64,000 nt of DNA from Phascolarctos cinereus (GCF_002099425.1 NW_018344185.1:2805001-2869000); one strand, 5' to 3'. Counted from the first letter of the stretch, positions 21,963 to 33,500 are shown. Notes: generated by a model not told the origin, from the letters alone. Translations and numbers: made by a program.

Positions 21963-22115
21963 GTTTATTCACCCTCTCCAAGCCTTACTTTCCACACCTC
22001 TAGATATAGGCAGTAGTATAATGAATATGTTTATTACTCAATGTTTACTAGCTGTCTGACAGAGAACACAGAAGGACCTTTGCAAACCTTAAAATCCCAC
22101 ATCCATGCTAGATAT
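21963..22115 (+). mobile_element. Partial L3-type fragment
   Basis: 'tccacacctctagatatagg' repeats at 22,955 (+) and in reverse near 23,935. Confidence 0.5.
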
Positions 22116-22374
22116 ACACAAAGTAAAAGAACTATGAACTGTTACATAGTTTTTAAAAGTTATATTATATATAGTTTAACAAGGTAACAAAATTAGTGTC
22201 CCTTTCTGTAATTTTTGTTTTCTTCTGTGCATTAAAAAAAATGCTTCATTGGTGCTTCTTTGGCATATCTGTTACTATCCATGACCTCCCCTCCCAAAGA
22301 TTTTATCCCTTGTAACAAATACATACAGTCAAGCAAAATAAATCAACATACTGGCCATGAAGTGAACATTATTT

Positions 22375-22830
22375 TTCAGAAGTGGTCTGACTAGGACAGA
22401 GGATGGAATAACCATCATTTCCCTCTTTCTGGACTCTGCCTCTCTTAAAAAAGTCTAGGATAACAAGGACTTTTTGGACTGCTTGGTCACATTGCTGACA
22501 TGTTTTGAATCTGAAGGCCACTAAAACCCTCAGCAGTTGCAAAGCCTGAAGTCGGGAAGATTCATCTTCCTAGGTTCAAATAAAGCCTCCAATACTTACT
22601 AGCTAGGTGACCCTGGGCAAGTCACTTAACCCTGTGTGCCTCAGTTTCCTCCTCTGTAAAATCAGCTGGAGATGGAAATGGCAAACCGCTCCAGTATCTC
22701 TGTCAAGAAACCCCAAAATGGAGCCACAAAGAGTCTGACAGGACTGAAAAACAACTGGAAAACCCCCAGATCTTTTTTACACTAGCTGTTGTCCAACCAT
22801 GCCTCTCCCCCTCCCCCTATTCCTTTTCTC
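22375..22830 (-). mobile_element. L3/CR1 LINE, minus strand, split by MAR1
   Basis: 'agtggtctgactaggacaga', 'ctttttggactgcttggtca' then, after the SINE, 'ccagatcttttttacactag': reverse L3 phrases. Confidence 0.65.
22530..22758 (+). mobile_element. MAR1-like SINE nested in L3
   Basis: 'gtgaccctgggcaagtcact', 'gatggaaatggcaaaccgct' and 'gagccacaaagagtctgaca'. AAAACCC flanks it (22,523-22,529 and 22,759-22,765), a 7-bp target duplication. Confidence 0.85.
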
Positions 22831-22908
22831 ATGATGTTTGATCGTTTCCCACCTGGCTGCATTCCTCTGGACTTCATCAGTACTCTCCAAAATCTCATCA
22901 TCCTGGAA

Positions 22909-23214
22909 GATCACATCACTAGTGGTATTAATAGTCATCTCCAAGGCTTAGTTTCCACACCTCTAGATACAGACAATAGTATAATTAGGTAAATGTGGAC
23001 ATCATTTAATGACTAAATCCAAGTAGTGCAAGCTAATGGGTAAATGTAAGCTTGGAGGGGGATTTCTAGAAGAGTCCCCTAAAAATCTGTCCTTGACCCT
23101 GGGCTGTTCTGTGTTTTCATCAATAACTTGGGTGTAGGCAAAAAAGTCATTGATGTTTGTCAAATTTGCATAAGCTGGGAAGGCTAGTTAACATGCTGGA
23201 TGGCAGAGCTAGGA
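22909..23214 (+). mobile_element. L3/CR1 LINE fragment, + strand arm of an inverted pair
   Basis: 'cttgaccctgggctgttctg' and 'tcatcaataacttgggtgta' correspond to the CR1-clade reverse-transcriptase C-terminal region. Pairs in reverse with 23,689-23,989. Confidence 0.7.
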
Positions 23215-23227
23215 TTCAAATTCACAT

Positions 23228-23532
23228 TGTCAGTACCCCCTACCTGCTGCCCCCTGCCCATCTCCCTCTCATTAGAGGGACTGGAGAAGTCCTCCCAGGT
23301 CCTCCATTTAAGGAAGGCGTCCAGGGCAGCCATCTCTTCATTTCCCACCCAGCTGCATTCCCACCCTTCCTTTCTCCCTTTTCAGGTCTTTTAATGTATT
23401 ATCCTCTCCATTAGACTGTGAGATCCTTGAGGGCAGGAACTATCTTTTACCTTCCTTTGTACCTCCAGAATTTGGCATAGTGCCTGGCACACAGTATGTG
23501 CTTAACAAATATTTATGGACAAATTGATCTGA
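23228..23532 (+). mobile_element. L2 3' region with tail
   Basis: 'ttagactgtgagatccttga' and 'atagtgcctggcacacagta' mark the tail; the upstream part matches 21,600-21,960. Confidence 0.7.
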
Positions 23533-23534
23533 AT

Positions 23535-23995
23535 ACAAGTTTAGAACTTTATATTGATCCCGATTAAATTTCATCTCAGATTCAGCCTTCCATTCTAGAC
23601 TATCAAGATCACAGTTATATCGCTCTAGAACTGGAAGGGACATTAGAGGTCATGTCATTTACCACCTTCATGTCATAGATCTTTTGGGATCCTAGCTCTG
23701 TCATTCAACATGTCAATTAGCCTTCCCAGCTTGTACAAATTTGACAGGTATCAATGACTTCTCTACCTTCATCCAACTTATTGGTACAAACATTGAACAG
23801 TCCAGAGTCAAGGACAGATTTCTAGAGGACTCTTCTAGAAACCTCCTTCCAAGCTCACATTTACCTATTAACATGTACGACTTGGATCTAGTAATTAAAT
23901 GATGTCCAAGTCTCTACCTAATTATACTACTGCCTATATCTAGAGGTACGGAGAGGATGATTATTAGTAACACTAGTGATGTGATTTGACCATAA
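23535..23995 (-). mobile_element. L3/CR1 LINE, minus strand arm of the inverted pair
   Basis: 'ttgatcccgattaaatttca' and 'acaaatttgacaggtatcaa' are reverse L3 coding phrases. A MIR-like scrap ('tagaactggaagggacatta') interrupts at about 23,620-23,685. Confidence 0.7.
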
Positions 23996-24127
23996 TTTCT
24001 TAACCCCTTTGAGCTTCCATTGTCCTGCCTATAAAATGGGGATAACAATGCCTTAGCTGGCTAGTGAGGGTGCAGGAACATCTGATATCTTGAGATTCCT
24101 TCCAGCTCTAAGAACTATGATTCTGTA
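23996..24127 (+). mobile_element. MIR/CORE-SINE, 3' part
   Basis: 'gcctataaaatggggataac' and 'ttccttccagctctaagaac'. Confidence 0.65.
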
Positions 24128-24496
24128 CTTGAATGAAATTCTAACACAGAACTAGAGTTGTATACTTCATTAGGGGAAAAGCTACAGAGAAAAGAGAGGA
24201 AAACAAAAGATTTCTTTAAAAAGTAGAGGGCAATAGAATTAGTAGAGCACTTTGGCTATAAATGTGGTAAACAAGCCTTATCTCAAGGGATCCATGAGCC
24301 AGGCCGCCATATTCAGGAAGGAAATAAAACAAGGCATCTGGTGTTCTGCTGTTATCGATCTGATTATTCTTAGTCTTTTTGGTCTTTTTCCAGGTCTTAC
24401 CACTGGGCTGGTCTCAAATGGCCCTCAATCTAATACCAAGAAAGGGAAAAGGTTGAAATATATTTCCTTAAAGAGAAGTCTCAATTAATGAAAGTC
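24128..24496. other. Intergenic DNA, nothing recognised
   Basis: No nameable repeat or gene-like frame. Confidence 0.5.
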
Positions 24497-24730
24497 ACTG
24501 CCATGCAGTAGAAAGTGCATTGGTTTGGGAGTCATGATACCTGAGTTGTAATCTTGGCTCTGCCACTAGCCACTTCTATGACTTTGGTCAAACCCCTTAA
24601 TTTCTCTGATCCTTAGTTTCCTTATATGTAAAATGGGATTGATAATGTATGCCAAGTCTAACACACCAGCTTGCTGTAAGCATCAGATAAGCTCATAAAT
24701 ATAAATACCCTCTTGAAAGTTAAAAGTATT
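24497..24730 (+). mobile_element. MIR/CORE-SINE, nearly complete
   Basis: 'gcagtagaaagtgcattggt', 'cttggctctgccactagcca', 'ttagtttccttatatgtaaa' in MIR order. Confidence 0.75.
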
Positions 24731-24992
24731 TTTTAAAGGCAGAGAAAGAAAGATTCCCTGATGAAGTTCTCTAAGGAGCTGTGGAAAGTTTGGAATGAGA
24801 ATAGCATACTACAATATTTGAACCTCTTCAAAATGGCTTAATCCTAATCCTGTGCCAAGTCAGTGATAAGACCAAGATTTCTGTCCCCACTTCTTTTCAA
24901 CCCAAAACCAACAAACCGTAAGTATGGGCTAGCTAATTTCAAATTGAAGGAATCCCTGATCCAAAGCCTCAGAATGTACCTCAGTCCTTTTA

Positions 24993-25183
24993 CTGTTTAG
25001 TCATTTTTCAGTCATGTCCAACTCTTCATGACCTCATTTGGGGTTGTCTTGTCAAAGATATTGGAGTGGTTTGCCATTTTCTTCTCCAGTTCATATTATA
25101 GATGAGGAAATTAAGGCAAACAGGATTGAGTCTTCTGACTTCAGGCCCAGCAGAATAAGCACTGAGCCACCTAGCTGCCCACA
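24993..25183 (-). mobile_element. MAR1-like SINE, minus strand
   Basis: 'catgtccaactcttcatgac', 'tggtttgccattttcttctc' and 'gagccacctagctgccca'. Confidence 0.85.
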
Positions 25184-25559
25184 TTTCAGGACTGGGGACA
25201 GACTTCAAAATTCTACTCCCAAGGACCATCTCCAGGGGCCTGGATAAAGTTTGTGAATGGCTTTATGGCAACCCATCAAAAGTTCTGTTCTGCTGCATTC
25301 TACTGATTCCTTTGCACAAGACAGTGCAATTTATTCCAAAGAGACTTTTCAGGCAGCGAGATAAACTGGATGTCCATAAAGTCCACAGACACTTAGAACG
25401 TGGTTCCAACTCATAGCACTCACTTGGACTCAGAAAACCTAGGTTGAAGTAGAATGTCCCTGTTCCTCCTCCACCAGAACAGTAGGATTTCCAACTATGG
25501 CAACATACCCACCTCAAGTACCCTCCCTGACAGCCAAGAAGTGGGAAAAACAAACACAT
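25184..25559. other. Intergenic DNA, nothing recognised
   Basis: A 98-codon minus-strand frame (25,263-25,559) has no recognisable domain or gene structure. Confidence 0.5.
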
Positions 25560-26020
25560 TCATTGAAACAAGTATCTACGGAATGTCTGCTATGTCTTCA
25601 TCTCTAACAGTCTACTATTTTCCTTGGCATTAAGGGCATAAAGAGGAAAGTATTATTGGGAATTACAGAAGGCATGTAAAACACAGTCATTGACCTCTAA
25701 AAACTAATAAGCTCTCTGGGGAGATGAGATATACACATATACACATTAAGTGGTTAAACAACAATACAGGGCACTGTGTCTTTAAGTGCCAAAATAAATA
25801 CCCAGAAGGAGGAGATCATTGTGGTCTGCAATGCTCAGGAAAAGCTTCATAGGACAACTGGACTTAGATAGTACAATTTGGTTAGGAGGGAAGAGAAGGA
25901 AAGACATCTCAAACAATAGGAGGTTTTTGAAAGATTGTGTAAAAAGGGGCCTGGCAAGAGAAGGCAGCACGTTTTGAGACTTATGGAGAGACAAATACGG
26001 ATGAGAAAGGAACCAAATTT
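25560..26020 (-). mobile_element. L2-linked ancient repeat, degraded
   Basis: 'gtatctacggaatgtctgct' and 'gaaaagcttcataggacaac' resemble the tail and body seen at 4-6 kb, but strongly decayed. Confidence 0.4.
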
Positions 26021-26064
26021 TGAATAGCTTTTAATTTTTTAAGCCAAATTTAGTTTATGAGATA

Positions 26065-26235
26065 ATAGATTCAGAGCTAGAAGGTATGATGGACATCAAG
26101 TCTAACCCTCTCATTTTACAAATGAGAAAAAACTGAGGCTCAGAAAGGTCATGTAACTTAACCAGAGTCATATGACTAATAGATATTTGTGTCAAGTTTG
26201 ATTGAATCCAAGAAGTTTTGATTTTTACAGATGAG
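26065..26235 (-). mobile_element. MIR, minus strand
   Basis: 'gattcagagctagaaggtat', 'ttttacaaatgagaaaaaac', 'ggtcatgtaacttaaccaga'. Confidence 0.7.
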
Positions 26236-26764
26236 GAAACTCATGGCCCAGGAAGGGGAAAGGATTTGTCTTAGGTAGAAGGGAAGATATCCTGAGTGTT
26301 GCTCTTCTATTTTTTTGTTTTTTAGTTTAACTTTGAACATTGAAAGGAAATCTCCTGGTGCAAGTTTTAGAGCATAAATTGTGTTTTTCCATGCAAAATT
26401 TATTGTGTTTCAAATAGTAATTGGGGGTTAGAGTTCCTAAAAACCACAGATATGGAAGCGTAGACTTTCTGAAATAAAAGAAATATGCCTGGATTGGGTG
26501 GAAACCAAAATGAAAAAAAAAAAACCCCATAACTTCCAAGTGCCTTCTGAGAAAAAGTTTGTCCTTGGTATCCTGCCAAAAAGCCACATTTCAGTGGAGG
26601 GAAAGATCAAAACCATAGATAACATGGGGGAAACAGAGGCCAAGCTAAGCATACTGTAAATTATATGAAAGTAGAATTTATTCTGTCACTTATGAGGGAC
26701 ATTTAAGAACTGCAGAAGCATCAGACCTTTCATAGCCACCCAAGAATTGGCACTGACATGTAGC
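26236..26764. other. Intergenic DNA, nothing recognised
   Basis: Includes an A-run at about 26,514-26,524; otherwise no feature. Confidence 0.5.
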
Positions 26765-26875
26765 TTCCCCTATTAGAATCTAAGCTGCTCGAGGGCAGGG
26801 ACTTTTTCATATTTGTCTTTATATCTGTAACTTTTAGAACAGTGCCACACACTTAACAAATAATAACAGTAATTG
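26765..26875 (+). mobile_element. L2 tail
   Basis: 'agaatctaagctgctcgagg' and 'agaacagtgccacacactta'. Confidence 0.7.
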
Positions 26876-26879
26876 CAGT

Positions 26880-27150
26880 AACAATAGTTATATATTTATA
26901 TACATTTATACAGTGCTTTGAGGTTCACAAAGTTCTTTACACATACTATCTCATTTTATCTTTACAACCACCCTGGGAGATAGGTGCTATTATTATCCTC
27001 ATTTTGCAGGTGAGGAAACTGAGGCAGACAGTGGTTAAATGACTTTGCCCATGGTCACACAGTGAGAAAGAATCAGAGGCAGGATTTGAACTCAGGTCTT
27101 CCTGACTCCAGGTCCAATGATCTATCCACTGCAATATCCAGCAATAAATG
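26880..27150 (-). mobile_element. CORE-SINE, minus strand, nearly full length
   Basis: 'cagtgctttgaggttcacaa', 'attttgcaggtgaggaaact', 'ggatttgaactcaggtcttc', 'ccaatgatctatccactgc'. Confidence 0.8.
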
Positions 27151-27782
27151 CATGTGGATTGATTGGCTGAAATCAACAAAGGAGGACTATCCAGTACTCT
27201 GCCAAATCAGAATTCTTGTGGCTCCAGGGAATGGTGGGAGACAATCAGGTATTTCATCAGGAATGCTAGGGGAATTTCAGATGCCAAAGACTGTCTGATA
27301 GACCAGGGCTTCAGTATCTATAAGAACTGCCTATGGCCTATGCAACTTTAGGCCTGCAAATTTATTCTGGAAGCATGAGGACGCCTGCATTCAAGCTTCT
27401 GCTATGACTCCTTGGCTCTGATTTCTTGGTCTCATTCCCTGGACTTCACCCTTCAGAAAATCCTGCAACAGCCTCATTTTTCCTCTGACTGGATCAATGA
27501 CTGGGTCTGTGACTGGCCAGACGTCTATTGACCTCACTTGGTCTAACAACATCTCAGACAGATGGGGAGGATGATGAAAGAAGGGTTGGTCTTAGAACCT
27601 GTATTTTGGCTAGCTTCTTCAAAGAGTGACAGACCCTGATATAGATCTTTCTTTTCACTGCTGATTATCTCAATGTACTCTGATCCTATTACTTGTTTAA
27701 TGGATTTATAATGAGAGGCAAGGTAACATAATGGGAAAAAAACACGGGATGGCGTCATCAGATCCTTGAAAAAGAAGGAAAG
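27151..27782. other. Intergenic DNA, nothing recognised
   Basis: No gene-like frame or nameable repeat. Confidence 0.5.
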
Positions 27783-28055
27783 AAATAAGCATTTATTAAG
27801 CACTTGCTTCATGCCAGTCACTGTGCTAAGTGCTTTACAAATATCTCATTTTATGAATTAATATTTGGTCCTCACAATGATCTTAGGAAGCAGGTGCTAT
27901 TATTATCCCCATTTTACATTTGAGGAAACTGAGGCAGGCAGCAGCTAAGTAAACCAATCAGGGTCACACAGCTAGTAAGTGTCTGAGGCTAGATTTCAAC
28001 TGAGGACCTCACCCCACCCCAGACCTAGCTCTTTACCCACTGAACCCTCATAGGA
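27783..28055 (-). mobile_element. CORE-SINE, minus strand
   Basis: 'tattaagcacttgcttcatg', 'attatccccattttacattt', 'gggtcacacagctagtaagt'. Confidence 0.8.
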
Positions 28056-28061
28056 TCAAAG

Positions 28062-28395
28062 GTTCATAGATTTAGGGCTGGAAGAATGAAAGAGGTTATT
28101 GGGGCCAACCCCTCTCATTTTAAAGATAAGGGAACTTTGGTACAGGAAGGTTAAGTGATTTTTCCAAGACCATAAATTTAAAATAAGAGGCAGGACCAGG
28201 ATTTGGACCTAAATCCTCTGACTCTAGATCCTAAGGACTGGGTTCAAATCTTTACTCACCTATAATTTCAAATTTTAGGCAACTCACTATATCTCCCTGG
28301 GCCTGGGTGTTCTCACTTGTAAAATAGGGATGACATGGGGGGCTACTAGATTACCTCTAAAGCTTCTTAAAGCTCTAAGCACTAAAGGCATTTAA
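28062..28395. mobile_element. Two MIR copies in opposite orientation
   Basis: Minus copy 28,062-28,240 ('agatttagggctggaagaat', 'gatttggacctaaatcctct'); plus copy 28,240-28,395 ('gggttcaaatctttactcac', 'tctcacttgtaaaataggga'). Confidence 0.65.
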
Positions 28396-28974
28396 AAAAA
28401 TGTTTTTAATAAATAGCCTAAATATCTCTGGCTATGTTCATCAACAGCCAGCAAGTCAGTAGAATTGCCTGTTTAGAAACTTTTGATTTTAAAATAATAC
28501 TTTGTCCTTTCTAGGTTTTCTTTCTTTAGCATACCAAAAGTAGTGGTTGTAAAGCCTCTGACATGTATTTAGTCTTGAGAACAAAAGCACAATTTCTCAC
28601 TTGGTCAAACTGTAGACTACTGATTTGCTAGGCATCCCTAATGGAGATAGTAGCCTGGGTTAGGTAAACCATTAGGTGGGGGGAAGTATCTATTAATATT
28701 CTTATCAATGATGCATATTAGTAGGGTAAAGGAATATAAGCAGTGATCAGGTGATCAGGAAGGAAGGGTCTGTTTAAAGAACATTTACTCTGTGTGTGTG
28801 TGTGTGTAAGTGTGTAGAGTGCTACTGCTTCTGCACCCTGTGAGGCTAAAAAAAGCCCCACAGTCACTCCCACCTCATTTAAATTGAGACTAAATTGAGA
28901 CTTTGTTTTTGCAGTTGCATTTTCATTTGTATATTCTTTCTGGTTCCAAATATTCATGCCTGAGTGTGTATGTG
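28396..28974. other. Intergenic DNA with a short TG repeat
   Basis: (TG)n at about 28,791-28,808; otherwise nothing recognised. Confidence 0.5.
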
Positions 28975-29350
28975 CATTCATTTTACCTGGAATGCCCTTC
29001 CCTCCCATCTGCATCTGGTGAAATTTTATTAGTCCTTTAGTGGGGCCATCTCCAGTCATCCTGATCAATATCTTGCCACTGCATCCAGATGGCTCTGAAG
29101 GAGAAAGTAATACTGGTGACTTTGAACTGCCCTCTCTCACTTGACTCCAATTCACTTGTAAATCATGGCATCACCTCCCTGAAGTCATGGTCCTCTTCCA
29201 GAGCAAAGGACAAACAACAACAAAAACAACATTAAAGAATCTCTTCAAATGCTACTGCTTTCATAAAGCCTTCCTTGATTTCCATCAGCCAGATATGATC
29301 TTTCCTCCTCCTCTTTCTTTCCATAACAATTTTCTTGAACTTCCCTTATG
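28975..29350 (+). mobile_element. L2 3' region split by an RTE-type insertion
   Basis: 'cctggaatgcccttccctcc' and, after the insertion, 'cttcataaagccttccttg'... (29,262-29,282) are consecutive parts of the L2 3' region. Confidence 0.6.
29035..29226 (+). mobile_element. RTE-type 3' end / RTE-derived SINE
   Basis: 'ggggccatctccagtcatcc', 'cagatggctctgaaggagaa', 'gtcatggtcctcttccagag' and a (CAA)n tail. Same series at 57,620-57,895. Confidence 0.75.
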
Positions 29351-29364
29351 ACATATCACAGAGT

Positions 29365-29705
29365 AGATGAGGGGTTGGAGCTAGAAGGAACCTTAGAAAT
29401 CATCTAGTCTGACCTCCTCATTTTCCCCCTCAGGAAACTGAGGCCCAGGAGATATTAAGTGACTCTTCCCAAAATCACACAGGGTGTTAGCAGCCTAATC
29501 CAGAATTCCACAGGATCAGGAGATCATACAGCCAATTATGGATCCTCAGACACCATTTAGTCCAACTCCCTCATTTTATAGATGAGGAAACTAAGGCCCA
29601 GAAAAATTAAATGACTTGGGGAGGGTTATACAGGAAACGAGTATTAGGAGGGATTTGAACCCAGAACCTCCAACTCCAAAGCCAGGGATTTTGCCACCAT
29701 ATAAC
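29365..29705 (-). mobile_element. Two MIR copies in tandem, minus strand
   Basis: 29,365-29,515: 'ggaaactgaggcccaggaga'. 29,525-29,705: 'gatgaggaaactaaggccca' and 'gatttgaacccagaacctcc'. Confidence 0.75.
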
Positions 29706-31090
29706 CTTACCAAACTCTGCCTCATACTACTGCTAGTTGTATTCATGCCATCTCTACTATTTCATTTTTATCTTCTGGAGGTGGTGTTTATTTTTGGTTT
29801 TGTTTTTCTATTTTTTTTTATTTTTAAAATCCTTCTTGGTAGAAAATAAGCATTGCATATTTGTTTAATAAATATCTTTCTGTCATTGTCTATAACTAAA
29901 TAAATACCTATGCTTCATTTTCTAGCATTAAAAATTAAAAAAAAACTTATAAAAATATTGAAAAGCACCTCTCATTATGCTATACTTACCTATTACTCTG
30001 GTCTGAGTAAATGGCTTTCTTTGGGTACTCCTAGTACCAACGGCTGCCCAAATTTTTGCTTTCTACCTCCTTGGCAAACCTGCTTTGTGTTCAATGGGCT
30101 AAGCAGCAGCAGAATGATTTCATTCACTTTCCCCATCCCTTTCTTCGTTCCTTCCTTTGACCACCAAGGGGACCAACCAGTAATAAAATGGCCCAAGTCA
30201 GAAAGAAAGTGAGAGGAGATAAGCCTAAGGCCATAAGAAATCCCAAAGAAGTAACCTACCTTCTCCTACTCCACAACACCAAAGAGTGAAATGCTTTGCA
30301 TTGCTTAGGACTCAGTGGCTGATGAGAGCAAAGGTAATATTTTATTTACTATCATTTTTTTTCTTATTTCATTGTGAAGGTTGGGAGGGGTGAGCTTTTC
30401 CAGCTCTGGACCTTCTGTAGCACCCAGAAATAAGCAAGTAGAATCTTTTTTTAGGTGTGATGGATGGAGCCATGTGCAAATGAAAAACCAGTTACTCTCT
30501 TTGACTACATAAAGGAAATCAGCTATGAAATACAGCATTCCGCCTGCCTCATTAAGACACCAAGGACAGCAGGAGAAAGGGCAAGAGATTTTTAGTTCCC
30601 AATTACTCTAATTCATACCACTCTAAAGCTCCCCCCACCCCTTTCCTTCCTACAAACAAATTAGCTTCAAATCTCTCCATATTTAAAAGCTAAATGCCAA
30701 TTACCCCTCGATGTTTTCCTGAGCACATTCTGCTTCTCCCTGCCGTCACCATCTGATCATTAATGGTGCTTTGATTTTGATTTGGAAACATGCCAGTTGC
30801 TTATTAAGGGAAGAGGTCTCTGATGACTGTGACTCTGAGGAAAGGTCACAAACCTTTAGACTCAGCAGACAGTGGCTGCAGCCCCAGATCAAAGATCTGC
30901 CTTCACACGTGGACAGAGTGGAAAGGAAGTTGATGGCCACAGCTACAGCATCAGAAGTGAGGCCCCCAAGTTAGGCCCCTTGATACCAACTTGGGATAGG
31001 GGAGGGAAAAGAGAGAAGTACTTTAAAGACACATGCAAATTCAATTTTGAAATGTCATTTTAATAAATACAAACCTGGAGAAGACACAGA
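29706..31090. other. Repeat-poor intergenic stretch
   Basis: About 1.4 kb with no nameable repeat or gene-like frame; two ~65-codon overlapping frames near 30,770-31,060 show no domain. Confidence 0.45.
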
Positions 31091-31094
31091 TTGG

Positions 31095-31280
31095 AATTCA
31101 GTTCAATACATGTATTAAGCTCCTACCACATGTCAGGCACTGGGCTAAGAGCCTTGGGTACAAAGACAAAAAAACTAACACTTTCTGCCTTTAAAGACCT
31201 TATATTCTATTGGGGGCAAGAACACAAAATACGATACATGCACAGCTAAGTGTTATAAGAGGTGAGGGATTAATGAGACA
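31095..31280 (-). mobile_element. L2-type tail, minus strand
   Basis: 'attaagctcctaccacatgt' and 'caggcactgggctaagagcc'. Confidence 0.7.
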
Positions 31281-31309
31281 CAAGAGAGAACAAAAGTGCT
31301 CTAGGATCA

Positions 31310-31640
31310 TAGATTTAGAGGTAGTCCAGCACCTCCAAGATTATTTAAGTGCAATCTCTTCCTTTTACAGATGAGAAAATTAGATCTTGTTTGTATGTTT
31401 TCTTCTCCCTCATTAGACTGTGAGCTCCTTAAGAACAGGAAATGTGTTTTGCTTTCCTTTTTATCCCTAGCACTGAGCATAGTGCCTGGCACATAGTAAG
31501 GCCCTAATAAATTCTAGAAGACTGACTAAGGTCCAGACAGGTGAAGGATGCCCACAGATATAAGTAGCAAAGCTGGGATTAGAACCCAGGTCCTTTGTTC
31601 TACAGCCCCGTACTCTTTCCCTTGAGTCATACTATTTCCT
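31310..31640 (-). mobile_element. MIR, minus strand, split by an L2 tail
   Basis: 'agatttagaggtagtccagc' to 'acagatgagaaaattaga', then L2, then 'tccagacaggtgaaggatgc' and 'gggattagaacccaggtcct'. Both halves belong to one MIR. Confidence 0.7.
31383..31522 (+). mobile_element. L2 tail nested in MIR
   Basis: 'tagactgtgagctccttaag' and 'agtgcctggcacatagtaag', opposite in strand to the host MIR. Confidence 0.75.
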
Positions 31641-31742
31641 AGAATATGTGAGAAGGGAAAAAACAAAATAAATTGTGGAGATAATTAACACTAGGGAGTT
31701 ACAGAGAGTACTTTTGCTGTAACACTAAGTTATTATGTAGGC

Positions 31743-31960
31743 CAGTGGCGTCAAACTCAATAAAACAGAAGCCACTAAAATGTACATAACAATCTCTGTT
31801 GACTACATATTGACTTAGAAAAACAAAACTTAACATTATCTAAGTTTTATTGTATTTGTATTTATTTTGTTAAATATTTTCCAAATATATTTTAATCTGC
31901 TTTGAGTCATATTCAGAAGTGTCAAGAGTTACAGATAGGGCAGCGTGTCGGACACTTCTG
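31743..31960 (+). mobile_element. hAT-like short DNA element
   Basis: Starts 'cagtggcgtcaaactcaa', contains 'catattgacttagaaaaaca' and 'gttaaatattttccaaat', ends 'gtgtcggacacttctg', the degraded complement of the start. Same family at 13,761 and 60,501. Confidence 0.6.
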
Positions 31961-31969
31961 ATGTAGGCA

Positions 31970-32185
31970 ACTATGTGGAGGACCAATTAGAAAGATGAGA
32001 GAATGGAATCAGTGAGATCAATTAGAAGACTATTGCAATAGTCCAGATGAAAGGTGATGAAAGACATAGATTAGTGAAGTGGCTATATGAGAATAGAGAA
32101 TGTGGCAGATCCAAGAGATGATATAGGAACACAACTGATTTTGATGTTATAAACTTAGGTGACTAGAAGGATGGTACTGCTCTCA
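31970..32185 (-). mobile_element. L2-linked ancient repeat body
   Basis: 'gactattgcaatagtccaga' and 'ggtgatgaaagacatagatt' match the body phrases at 15.0 and 46.3 kb. Confidence 0.5.
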
Positions 32186-32189
32186 GCAG

Positions 32190-33500
32190 AAATAAGGATC
32201 ACCCTGTTCGACAAAAACTGCTGGGAAAATTGGAAAGCAGTCTGGCAGAAAATAGGCTTAGACCAACACCTTATACCACACACCACAATTCCACATTAAA
32301 GATGATACTATTTTAAAAATTAGAAGAAAAACAGATTGTATACCTCTCACAGCTATGAATGAGTTGTATTATTAACCCAATGAGAGATAGAGGCAATTAC
32401 AGAAGCCTAAAATAGATAACTTTGATTACTTGAAACTGAAAAGCTTCTGCCCAGACAACATTAATGCTTCTAGGATAAAAAGAAGTGGTTGAATGGGAAG
32501 AAAATTCTTTGTATCACATTTCTCTGATAATACTTTAGTATCCAAGATATAGAAATAATAAATGAACATATCACTAATAGTCTTTTCCCAATAGATAAAT
32601 ATTTAAAGGACATAAGCAGTTTTCAAAAGAACTGCAAAATATTGACAAAAACATGAAAAAGTGCTCCAGATCACTAATAACAAGAGAAATGCAAATCAAA
32701 ACAATCCTCAGGGTTCACTTCACATTCTGCACATTGGCAAAAATGACAAAAACATGTCAACAGTCAATGTTGGAGAGGTGGGAAGATTGGGACATCAATG
32801 CATTGTGGAGCTGTGAAGTGGTACAATGATTTTGGAAAGCAATTTGGAATTATGCAAATAAAGTGACTGAAATGTCTATATCCTTTGAACCAGAGACTCC
32901 ATTACTAGGTTTATAAGCCATCAATAAGAGAAAAAAAAAGCCCCATATACTCCAAAATATTTACAGCAGCACTTTTTATGACAGCTTGGAATTTGGAAGC
33001 AAAGCAAATGTCCATCAATTGGGGAACAGCTAAACAAATTGTGGCATATAAATTTAATGAATTATTACTGTGCTGTAAGAAATTATGTGTGTGATGATTA
33101 CAGAGAAGCATGCCATCTATATGAACTAATACAGAGTAAAGTAAGCAGAGCCAAAAAAACAATATGCACAGTGACTACAACAATGTAAATGGAAACGGCA
33201 GTCTCACACACACAAATCAAAAGTAAATGTAATAAAATTAGAAAGATCAAGTGGGACTTGAATGAAAAGAGATGAGAAGACACTGCCAAACTACCCCTTT
33301 GTAGAGGTAAGACGTCCACAGATGTTAAACATTGCACATGCTTTCTGACTTCTTCAGTGCATTTGATCAATTGTGCTTTTTCTCTCTAAAAAAAACTATT
33401 TGTCATACTAGATGGCTTTGGGGAGGGGATAAGAGAGGAAGAGGAATAGATGGGATATTGTGGTGACGTAAGAAAGAAAATATCAACAAAAAAACTTACA
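32190..33500 (+). mobile_element. L1-family LINE: ORF2 C-terminus and 3' UTR remnant
   Basis: 'gacaaaaactgctgggaaaa' is the L1 ORF2 'N-C-W-E-N-W' region. 'gaaatgcaaatcaaaacaat', 'tccatcaattggggaacagc' and 'ttactgtgctgtaagaaatt' follow in the order of L1 ORF2 C-terminal sequence. The coding frame is broken many times. 5'-truncated, as usual for L1. Confidence 0.8.

Noticed and set aside
21600-23532. TATA-like 'tatttaagga' in two related blocks as an LTR promoter
   Set aside because: Both blocks end in an L2-type tail and show no terminal TG...CA pair or primer-binding site.
28718-29155. 145-codon minus-strand frame
   Set aside because: Crosses an L2 piece, an RTE-type insertion and a TG repeat, so it cannot be a real coding unit.
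29966-30212. Opposed frames near 30.0-30.2 kb as a possible small gene
   Set aside because: No promoter, no domain, and similar frames are expected by chance in this composition.
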